From Cololabis saira (taxonomy: Eukaryota; Chordata; Actinopteri; Beloniformes; Belonidae), in the NCBI RefSeq assembly GCF_033807715.1, contig NC_084606.1, forward strand, positions 36,824,401 to 36,888,400: a stretch of 64,000 nt of DNA. Direction: 5' to 3'. Positions 50,328 through 64,000 of this stretch are shown in pieces. Both the position numbers and the translations under genes were made by a program. A model generated the notes under the pieces. The model ran no database searches. It worked only from the letters and a program-made list of their open reading frames with translations, and was not told where the DNA came from. How positions within the stretch are numbered: the first letter of the stretch is position 1; the number at the start of each line of letters is the position of its first letter.

Positions 50328-51182
50328 ATGGCCGCTCCGGCTCCCACCGCTTCACCTCTTTCCTGCTCAGTGTGTGAAATGTTTAGTTATTCCTCTGCCT
50401 CCTTTAGTGAAGACGGTAAGTGCTTAAAGTGTAGCTTATTTGCAGGGCTGGAGGCGAGGCTCAGTCAGTTAGAGGTCCGGTTTGGCCAACTAGACCATAG
50501 TCCGATAGAATCCTCTGCGGACCGGCCCGTAGCAGCTGAGCGTAACCGCTCCCCTGCAGCTCCCCGGCAGCCGGCCAGGCAGGGCAGCTGGGTGACGGTT
50601 CGGAGGAAGGGTAGTCTTAAAGGGCTCACAGAACACCACCACCCGCTTCATGTGTCTAACCGTTTTTCCCCACTCAGCGACACATCTGTTGAGAAACAGA
50701 CCCTGGTGATTGGAGACTCTATTGTGAGACATGTGAAGCCGACTCCAGAGACCTTAGTTAGGTGTATCCCGGGGGCCAGAGCGGGCGACATAGAAGCAAA
50801 TTTGAAGCTACTGGCAAAGGGTAATCGTAAATATGGTAAAGTTATCATCAATGTCGGAGCTAATGACTCCCGTCTTCGCCAGTCGGAAGTAACCAGAATG
50901 AATATTGTCTCGGTGTGTAACTACGCCAAAACCATGTCGGACTCCGTAGGTTTTTCTGGCCCCCTCCCCAATCTGACCAGCGATGACATGTTTAGTCGCA
51001 TGCTCTCGCTCCGCCGCTGGTTGTCTCAGTGGTGTTCAGAAAACGACGTGGACTTTATTGACAACTGGGAGACATTCTGGGGAAAGCCCGGTCTGATTAG
51101 AAGGGACGGCATTCATCCCACCCGGGATGGTGCAGCTCTTATGTCTAGAAATCTGGCCAATGTTATTAGACACTCCCCCTGA
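50328..51182 (+). CDS. L2-like ORF1 with SGNH/esterase-type domain
   Basis: 284 residues from ATG. The N-terminus holds CSVCEMF...CLKC, a possible small zinc site, followed by a short coiled coil ([15 protein letters not shown]). From residue about 122 an SGNH-hydrolase-like domain shows the block I serine in VIGDSIVRH, block III GANDSRL and the C-terminal DGIHPTRDG with the expected Asp and His. Esterase-type ORF1 proteins are known in the CR1/L2 group and are thought to assist retrotransposition. The frame is intact. The stop at 51180-51182 precedes the ORF2 ATG by 21 bp. Confidence 0.85.
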   Translation: MAAPAPTASPLSCSVCEMFSYSSASFSEDGKCLKCSLFAGLEARLSQLEVRFGQLDHSPIESSADRPVAAERNRSPAAPRQPARQGSWVTVRRKGSLKGLTEHHHPLHVSNRFSPLSDTSVEKQTLVIGDSIVRHVKPTPETLVRCIPGARAGDIEANLKLLAKGNRKYGKVIINVGANDSRLRQSEVTRMNIVSVCNYAKTMSDSVGFSGPLPNLTSDDMFSRMLSLRRWLSQWCSENDVDFIDNWETFWGKPGLIRRDGIHPTRDGAALMSRNLANVIRHSP

Positions 51183-51203
51183 CAATGCAGGGTCCAGGCC
51201 AGG

Positions 51204-54200
51204 ATGCAGAGCTGTAGTTTAGCAGGGCTGGAGGCGAGGCTTAGTCAGTTAGAGGTCCGGTTTGGCCAACTAGACCATAGTCCGATAGAATCCTCTGCGG
51301 ACCGGCCCGTAGCAGCTGAGCGTAACCGCTCCCCTGCAGCTCCCCGGCAGCCGGCCAGGCAGGGCAGCTGGGTGACGGTTCGGAGGAAGGGTAGTCTTAA
51401 AGGGCTCACAGAACACCACCACCCGCTTCATGTGTCTAACCGTTTTTCCCCACTCAGCGACACATCTGTTGCTTCTCAAGGACCAACGCCTGCCAACAAA
51501 ACTGTAGTATTGCATTATGTAATTAGCGACTCTAAAACTGTAGGATTACATGATATTGGCGACTCTGGCCAGGTGCCTAGCAAAATAGAAGTGGTTGCAG
51601 TTCCCCGCCCTCCAAAAGTTCACCAGGTGCAGCGTTATAGAGGCGTTAACCAAGATAACCTTGTAAAAATTAAAACCAATGCACATTTGGTACCAATTAC
51701 AGACCGAAAAATTAGATGCGGACTACTAAATATACGATCATTAAGCTCTAAGTCTCTGTTAGTAAATGATATAATTACAGAGAGCAGGAGTGATATTTTC
51801 TGCTTAACAGAAACATGGTTACAGGAGGAAGAGTATGTTAGTTTGAATGAATCAACTCCGCCCGGCTACTTTAATCATCACATTCCTAGAAGCACGGGCC
51901 GAGGCGGAGGAGTCGCAGCAATTTATAACTCCGGTCTCCAAACAAAAATTGAACCTAAGTGCAACTATAATACATTTGAAAGCCTCATGCTTGGTCTGAA
52001 ATTTCCGAGCCGGAAATCAGAGAAGCCAGTTGTGTTAGTGGTAGTGTACCGGCCCCCTGCTGGTGCGTATCTGGAGTTTTTGTCTGAATTTTCAGATTTC
52101 CTTTCTGGATTATCGATCAGCACAGATAAATTCATCATAGTGGGTGATTTTAACATTCATATGGATGTTGAAAGCGATAATCTTAAATTAGCGTTCGATT
52201 CTCTTCTAGAATCAATGGGTATCTCACAAAAAGTGGATAAACCGACGCACTGTTTTAATCATACTCTCGATCTCGTTGTCACCTACGGTGTTGAAACTGA
52301 TGGTCTGTTGGTGTCACCTGTAAACTCCCTTTTATCCGACCATTACTTAATAACGTTTGAATTTAATTTTGTTGATGTTGAAGTGCAAAATAGGAGGTAT
52401 TATTTTAGCAGATGTTTGTCTGATGAAGTTATTGTTAAATTTAGGGAGGCCATTGCTTATCTTACGACAGTGCGAAATAGTGATGTAGTCGAGGCCAGTG
52501 ACCTGGGTTCTACCTCTGCAGATGTTGATTTCCTTGCTAGTAACACTGCTGATTTGTTGCATTCAGCTTTAGATGAAGTTGCTCCTTTGAAAAGGAGGGT
52601 TTCTAGCCACAGGAGCTTAACTCCCTGGTATAATTCAGATATCCGCATGTTGAAACAAAACGTGCGTAAAATGGAAAGGAAGTGGTACTCTTGTAGGTCT
52701 GTAGACTCTCATCGTGAATGGAAAGATATTCTAATAGTATATAAAAAAGCCATTCGCAAAGCCAGAACAGCTTATTATTCAACGTTGATAGAGGATAACA
52801 AAAGTAACCCACGTTTTCTGTTCAGCACTGTAGCCAGGCTGACAAAGAGTCACAACTCTGTTGAGCCGTGCATTCCTGCAGCTCTCAGTAGTGAGGACTT
52901 TATGGGCTTCTTCAACAGTAAAATCGCGAGAATTAGAGAAGAAATCAACCAGCCGGTTGTAGGTGTTTCTTCAGCTTTAGCGACTTCCCTAGGCTCTGAC
53001 CTGTCTCTAGACTGTTTTGATCCTATAGACCTCCCTGAGCTGACTTCACTCGTTAATAGAGCTAAGTCAACCACATGTATGTTAGACCCCATCCCGACTC
53101 GACTATTCAAACATATTTTTTCTCTTATTGGTACGACAATACTGGACCAAATTAACTTATCCCTAAGTTTAGGATATGTACCACAGGTTTTCAAAGTCGC
53201 AGTAATTAAACCTTTACTTAAAAAACCTTCTCTTGACCCAGACACCTTAGCTAATTATAGACCAATTTCCAACCTTCCATTTGTGTCTAAAATTCTGGAA
53301 AAGGCAGTTTCAAGCCAGTTATGTGACTATTTGTATAGAAATGATCTGTTTGAAGTCTTTCAGTCAGGGTTCAGAATGCATCATAGCACAGAGACAGCAC
53401 TTGTTCGAGTCACGAATGACCTCCTTATGGCCTCAGATAAGGGATTAGTGTCCATACTGGTTCTACTGGACCTCAGTGCTGCTTTTGACACTATAGATCA
53501 TGGCATTTTACTGCACAGGTTAGAGCATGTTGTTGGGATTAAAGGGACAGCTCTATGTTGGTTTAAATCATACCTATCTGACAGGTTCCAGTTTGTTCAT
53601 GTACATGAGGTTTCTTCAGAACAGTCAAGGGTCTGTTATGGTGTTCCGCAGGGTTCAGTGCTAGGGCCAATCTTGTTCAGTTTATACATGCAGCCGTTGG
53701 GAAGTATAATCCAGAATCACGGCATACACTTTCATTGTTATGCTGATGATACGCAGCTCTATTTGTCTATGAAGCCGGATGAAACAGAACCGTTAGTTAA
53801 ACTTCAGGCATGTCTTAGGGACATCAAGGACTGGATGTCCAGAAATTTCCTGCTTCTAAATTCAGATAAAACAGAGGTTATCATTCTTGGTCCAGAGCAT
53901 CTTAGGAAGGGATTAGATGGTGTTGCGATGGCTTCCAGTGCAACTGTGAGAAATCTTGGTGTTATTTTCGATCAGGATTTGTCGTTTAAACCATATGTCA
54001 ATCAGGTTTGTAAAATAGCCTTTTTCCATCTCCGTAATATTGCAAAGATTAGGAAAATCCTCTCACAGAGTGATGCAGAAAAACTAGTTCATGCGTTTGT
54101 ATCTTCTAGACTAGATTACTGTAATGTGCTGTTAGCAGGATGTCCAAGTAATTTGCTGAATAGGCTCCAGCTGATCCATAATGCAGCAGCACGAGTACTG

Positions 54201-54560
54201 ACAGGAATTAGCAGGAGAGACCACGTCTCTCCAGTGTTAGCGTCGCTCCGTTGGTTACCCGTAAAATTCAGAATCCAATTTAAAATTGTATTACTTGCGT
54301 ATAAAGCCCAAAACGGCTTAGCTCCGCATTATTTGCAAGACCTGATAGTGCCTTATGTTCCTGTCAGAGCTCTCCGTTCTCAGAGTGCAGGTTTACTTGT
54401 AGTTCCTAGAGTATCTAAATGTAGATTTGGAGGGCGGGCGTTCTGCTATCAGGCGCCACTACTATGGAACCAACTTCCAATCTGGGTTAAGGGGGCTGAC
54501 ACCACCTCCACCTTTAAAACTAAACTTAAAACATTTCTGTTTAGTAAAGCCTATAGTTAG
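51204..54560 (+). CDS. L2-like ORF2: endonuclease and reverse transcriptase
   Basis: 1118 residues. Positions 7-90 duplicate the coiled-coil and linker part of ORF1, fused in frame to the catalytic protein. The APE endonuclease follows (LLNIRSLSSKS, CLTETWLQEE, VVVYRPPAG, GDFNIHMD, LLSDHYLITF), then RT (ANYRPISNLPFVSKILE, LLDLSAAFDTIDH, GVPQGSVLGPILFSLYM, CYADDTQLYLS) and a C-terminal region with RLDYCNVLLAG and LLWNQLP, ending FLFSKAYS. All catalytic motifs are present with no stop, so it may be a young, possibly active copy. Confidence 0.93.
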   Translation: MQSCSLAGLEARLSQLEVRFGQLDHSPIESSADRPVAAERNRSPAAPRQPARQGSWVTVRRKGSLKGLTEHHHPLHVSNRFSPLSDTSVASQGPTPANKTVVLHYVISDSKTVGLHDIGDSGQVPSKIEVVAVPRPPKVHQVQRYRGVNQDNLVKIKTNAHLVPITDRKIRCGLLNIRSLSSKSLLVNDIITESRSDIFCLTETWLQEEEYVSLNESTPPGYFNHHIPRSTGRGGGVAAIYNSGLQTKIEPKCNYNTFESLMLGLKFPSRKSEKPVVLVVVYRPPAGAYLEFLSEFSDFLSGLSISTDKFIIVGDFNIHMDVESDNLKLAFDSLLESMGISQKVDKPTHCFNHTLDLVVTYGVETDGLLVSPVNSLLSDHYLITFEFNFVDVEVQNRRYYFSRCLSDEVIVKFREAIAYLTTVRNSDVVEASDLGSTSADVDFLASNTADLLHSALDEVAPLKRRVSSHRSLTPWYNSDIRMLKQNVRKMERKWYSCRSVDSHREWKDILIVYKKAIRKARTAYYSTLIEDNKSNPRFLFSTVARLTKSHNSVEPCIPAALSSEDFMGFFNSKIARIREEINQPVVGVSSALATSLGSDLSLDCFDPIDLPELTSLVNRAKSTTCMLDPIPTRLFKHIFSLIGTTILDQINLSLSLGYVPQVFKVAVIKPLLKKPSLDPDTLANYRPISNLPFVSKILEKAVSSQLCDYLYRNDLFEVFQSGFRMHHSTETALVRVTNDLLMASDKGLVSILVLLDLSAAFDTIDHGILLHRLEHVVGIKGTALCWFKSYLSDRFQFVHVHEVSSEQSRVCYGVPQGSVLGPILFSLYMQPLGSIIQNHGIHFHCYADDTQLYLSMKPDETEPLVKLQACLRDIKDWMSRNFLLLNSDKTEVIILGPEHLRKGLDGVAMASSATVRNLGVIFDQDLSFKPYVNQVCKIAFFHLRNIAKIRKILSQSDAEKLVHAFVSSRLDYCNVLLAGCPSNLLNRLQLIHNAAARVLTGISRRDHVSPVLASLRWLPVKFRIQFKIVLLAYKAQNGLAPHYLQDLIVPYVPVRALRSQSAGLLVVPRVSKCRFGGRAFCYQAPLLWNQLPIWVKGADTTSTFKTKLKTFLFSKAYS

Positions 54561-54642
54561 TGTTTAGTAAACCTCTAGCTGGTGTTGGTAAATCTCTAGG
54601 TAGTGTAAACTTTAGTGTGTCAGAGTCGCTCCTGTGGTTTCT

Positions 54643-55062
54643 TGTGCTGGCCCCCCCTTCTCCTCCCTTTTCTCTCTTTTGTCCATGTTGCAGCATCCTT
54701 TGCCGGACACCGGAACCTGCAGGTGGTCGTGGATGGCTTGTAGCTTGCATTACGGAGCACAAGTCTTTCCCCGACCCTGCACCCCAACCTGGGACTTGCT
54801 GATTGGGCCGGAGCTTCGGGAGCTGCGTGCTGGCCTGCGGTCCCCACCCCTGGTCATCCCGTTGCTGGCCCCCCCTTCTCCTCCCTTTTCTCTCTTTTGT
54901 CCTGCAGGTGGCCGTGGGTGGCTTGTAGCTTGCATTACGGAGCACAAGTTTTTTCCTGACCCTGCACCCCAACCTGGGACTTGCTGATTGGGCCGGAGCT
55001 TCGGGAGCTGTGTGCTGGCCTGCGGTCCCCACCCCCGGTCATCCCGTTGCTGCTTCCATCTG
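54643..55062 (+). repeat. Tandem duplication in the L2-like 3' UTR
   Basis: A block beginning gctggccccccctt(c)tcc occurs at 54645 and 54865, about 220 bp apart. Each contains tgcattacggagcacaag, gcaccccaacctgggac and gggccggagcttcgggagc; the second is shortened by about 35 bp near its start. Confidence 0.85.
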
Positions 55063-56491
55063 CCTGCTGTGCTGTTGCCGTCCTGACCCACCAGTCTGGC
55101 CCTCGGCAGGAGGGTCCCCCCTGATGAGCCTGGTCCTGCTCAAGGTTTCTTCCCTCCTAAAGGGGAGTTTTTCCTTGCCACTGTTTGGCTTAAGGTTTTT
55201 CTCCCACCAGGGGAGTTTTTACCTGCCATTGTTTATGTAATAACTGCTCGGGGGTCATGTTCTGGGTATGGGTCTCTGTAAAGCGTCTAGAGACAACTCT
55301 GTTGTATTAGACGCTATATAAATAAAATTGAATTGAATTGAATTGAATGTAATGTTCCTCCGATCGCACATAGTATGAATTCATCATCATACTTTCACAT
55401 GGGCTGAGCCCAACAGGAGTCTACACCTGGAACCGCTGGACCCGGCATGAACAACACCGTGGCAGGCGGGCATTCCCCCGTCAACAGAGAAGCCCCTTCA
55501 AGCCTGCCCTACCGTCTCTATGGCTCGCCAACGTCCGGTCATTCAGGAACAAGTTCGACGAACTCCTGCTGCTGATCCAAAATGACGTGGACTTTAAGAA
55601 CTGCTCGGCGATCTGCCTTACTGAGATGTGGCTGGATGAGTCGGTTACAGACGCTGCTGTCGGCCCGAAGTAGCGTAGTAAGGAACAAGAGATACGACTC
55701 TTTCTTTCCCTCGGCCGCATGACTACTTAACGCTTAATTCCTTGTCCTATTTCGGTGGTCCTGTCTGATATGTGCTGTTGTGTGCCTTGTCCATTTTGTC
55801 TGCTTGTTATTACTCTTTTTACTCTGGAAAACATTCTGCCTTTTGTACTGATGGTGTATTGTTGCAGCTACCACCTGCACCATGAAACTAATTCCACCGG
55901 CCTAGCCGAGTGGCAATAAAAGAAGGTTGAATTGAGTTGATAATTATGAAGAGATTTTAAATGTGACAAGAAGAGGTGTATGTCATGCAACCAGGACAGT
56001 ATCCCACACTGATTTTGAGTTAATTGATCACATGACCTGAAAGCTATTGAGGTAAAATTGAGAAAGATTGGGACACTGGTGGGTGTTGCTGGTTTGATAG
56101 ATTCCTTTGACAGAGTTTCGAGATACTTTTCCAAACATACTTTAATTTTGACAGTAGTTTACAGGATGGGTGATGGACATCTATATATGGGCTTGTGTGG
56201 TGTATACAAGAAACAAAATACGAACAATATTAATACAGAGACATTTATTACACAGAGACATTTCTGTCTTTTTCACATGCTGGTACTTAAATGCAAGTGT
56301 GCAACATGGGTTCTCTTTCAAAAAATCATGACAAAGTGTGTCTGTCCATGGAGATTGGAGTTTATTCATTTCACGTTTAGGTTTTATTTTGTGCCATTTT
56401 TTTTTGGTTATAAAAAATGTTAATTTTTTCATCCTGGTAAGCAAAGCCATAATTCATCCAGTGACAATCATCAAAAGTACACGCTGCCTCT

Positions 56492-62489
<5,998 letters not shown>

Positions 62490-62520
62490 AGCTGGAACAA
62501 AAACTGCATATGTAAGGGAT

Positions 62521-62654
<134 letters not shown>

Positions 62655-62839
62655 GCAGTCACTGAAGTCATCTTAGTCCTTTCACATTATGGACACTTTT
62701 ATTTTTTATTATTTTTATATATTTATTTATATTTTATTAGGCTTTAAAGCTTTTTATTAATAATGTACATGAGCTGAGTCTCCCGCTGAAAATACCAACT
62801 AAAGATAAGTTAAAACAGTGGAAGAAGAAAAACTGGTAC

Positions 62840-62935
62840 ATTTTTTAGTACAGATGTCGTACAGTTGGGAAGAAACCTAAGATATGGCGCAACAAATGCC
62901 ATTTCTCCGTTTATAAAGCATTTTATACATGAACC
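62840..62935 (-). promoter_or_regulatory. Promoter region of IFI44-like copy 3 with donor deletion
   Basis: The TATA-like TTTATAAA on the minus strand (62910-62917) is kept, but the block holding GTAAG in copy 2 is missing between the T-run and agtacag at 62846-62847. Confidence 0.45.
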
Positions 62936-63306
62936 GGATGACCGGATTTACAGTTCCAGCACAGGGTTACATAAACTTTCGATCATATCACCATTTTCTT
63001 CCCTCAGCGTTTTATATCTTAAAGCAGAAATAAACATGCACGTATGCCTTTTACAGATGCATGTGTCTGCATTTTCTGGATGCAAAGTCCTCAATTGCTA
63101 ATGTTTATAGCTCACATACGACCACTAACTGGTCATTTTACCACTCCTTTTCAACAGAGGTGAATGCTTAGGGCATTAACAAGGCATTCAATAAATGTTA
63201 ATCAATTGCAGTTTTATATCTTTATGTTTGAAGCCTGAAATGTGGCAAACGGTCACAAAGTTCAAGGGGGCCAAATAATTTTGCAGGGCACTGTATGTGT
63301 AAAAAA

Positions 63307-63310
<4 letters not shown>

Positions 63311-63384
<74 letters not shown>
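63311..63384. repeat. (TA)n microsatellite, unit 3
   Basis: About 37 TA units. Confidence 0.96.
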
Positions 63385-63386
<2 letters not shown>

Positions 63387-63387
<1 letters not shown>

Positions 63388-63642
63388 CACCGGTGGAAGT
63401 CCGCTACCAGCTCCTCCAAGGCCGCTGACTGGTAGTGGTTGAAGTCGCTGGGGCGAGATGACCTGGGCACCGGTACCACACAGGACGTCTTCCACAGCTG
63501 TGGTACCTTGTGCAGCCTCAGGCTCAGGTTGAAGATGTGCTCCACAATCCTGCACAGTTTCCTGGAGAAGGATTTAAGCACCTTGGAGGTGATGCCATCT
63601 GGACCTGTCGCCTTCTTCACCTTGAGCCTCTCTCCACCTGAG
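63387..63642 (-). mobile_element. Rex1-like RT fragment with internal deletion, unit 3
   Basis: Same fragment as 39540-39795, with the same ALEELVA junction. Confidence 0.75.
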
Positions 63643-64000
63643 CCGTTTTTAAATTAAATTAAATGGCTTTTCCCTCCCGGTCTGTCTGTATTTAGTGCTG
63701 AAAATGCTCAAATTGAACACAGCTACATTTCAGTTTAATACAAATATATTTCATGTGGTGTTTTAAAATAGGACAACGAAGTAATAATTTTTGTCATTAA
63801 ACCGATATAAAATCTCTAAAACTTCTATGAAACATTAGACTTAATCCGGATTCCTACAGTTGCTGTGTTGTCGCTGCTATTACGTAACAGAAACACTGAT
63901 CGAAGCTGAGCAAGTGCAAAGTTCCACTTAACCTATGACTTACAGGATTCCACCAGCCTGTTCTGGTAAGATAGCTGTACGATTTCTGTGTCACTCTGCA
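63643..64000. other. Non-coding flank, cut by window end
   Basis: Matches 39796-40150; nothing recognised. Confidence 0.6.

Larger units (their letters stand above)
50079..55345 (+). mobile_element. L2/Maui-like LINE, apparently full length
   Basis: Inserted at aatgtaa (50072-50078), with tgtaa to aatgtaa repeated at 55346-55352; unit 1 has the empty site at 3932-3938. It has a 5' leader, two open ORFs, a 3' UTR with an internal tandem duplication, and a (TTGAA)n tail after ctatataaataaaat. Since unit 1 is uninterrupted there, the insertion is specific to unit 3. Confidence 0.92.
48046..55415. mobile_element. Solo-LTR-like insertion, copy 3, split by an L2-like LINE
   Basis: Same TGTTG...CAACA ends and ggag duplication (48042-48045, 55416-55419) as in unit 1. 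Without the L2-like insertion it would be about 2.1 kb. Small indels against unit 1 lie near 48790, 49270 and in the (GT)n array. Confidence 0.65.
47832..55941 (+). mobile_element. Deletion-derived LINE, copy 3, split by nested insertions
   Basis: Left part 47832-48045, right part 55416-55941 with the same endonuclease start and GTTGA-type tail. The LTR-like element, itself split by an L2-like LINE, lies between. Confidence 0.6.

Noticed and set aside
54541..55091. 163- and 113-codon minus-strand ORFs
   Set aside because: Lie antisense over the duplicated L2-like 3' UTR; no motif and the repeat explains their length.

Overview
The window is vertebrate nuclear DNA, almost certainly from a teleost fish. 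The evidence is split genes with GT/AG introns, dense long microsatellites, and a transposon load typical of fish: Rex1-like, Rex3/RTE-like, L2/Maui-like, L1-like and Tx1-like LINEs, PIF/Harbinger and hAT-like DNA elements. There are no operons or bacterial signals. The only host gene family I can support is an interferon-induced protein 44-like (IFI44-like) P-loop GTPase, in three minus-strand copies.

Layout. Three homologous segments lie in direct orientation: unit 1 (1 to about 16716), unit 2 (about 30430 to at least 40150) and unit 3 (46138 to the window end). Each carries, in order, a Rex1-like 3' fragment, a small exon-like ORF that weakly resembles a chemokine, a deletion-derived LINE, the IFI44-like gene on the minus strand with a 1.4 kb Harbinger element in an intron, a Rex3-like tail with a (GAGT)n array, and a (GT)n array. 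Units 1 and 3 also begin inside a Tx1-like LINE and carry a 2.1 kb LTR-like insertion that unit 2 lacks. Units 2 and 3 share the IFI44-like start exon and 5' flank that unit 1 has lost.

Genes. IFI44-like copies 2 and 3 each splice to an uninterrupted 280-residue frame over seven coding exons, and every intron phase agrees. Copy 1 keeps six exons but breaks off at the (GT)n array, so it has no start exon or promoter, and a full-length L1-like element sits in one intron. Copy 3 has lost 23 bp containing the splice donor of its inferred 5' UTR exon.

Between the units, 16.7-30.4 kb is a nest of repeats: a 5'-truncated Rex1-like element, a 4.9 kb terminal-inverted-repeat element with other elements inside it, two tRNA-like sequences, a TTAA-flanked MITE, a hAT-like element containing an inverted Harbinger copy, and a LINE nuclease relic. 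From 40.3 to 46.6 kb lies a Tx1-like LINE with an open ORF2 and broken ORF1, beside the ORF1 of a second element. An L2-like LINE with two open ORFs has inserted into the LTR-like element of unit 3. Empty sites in the sister units show the order of several insertions relative to the segmental duplications.
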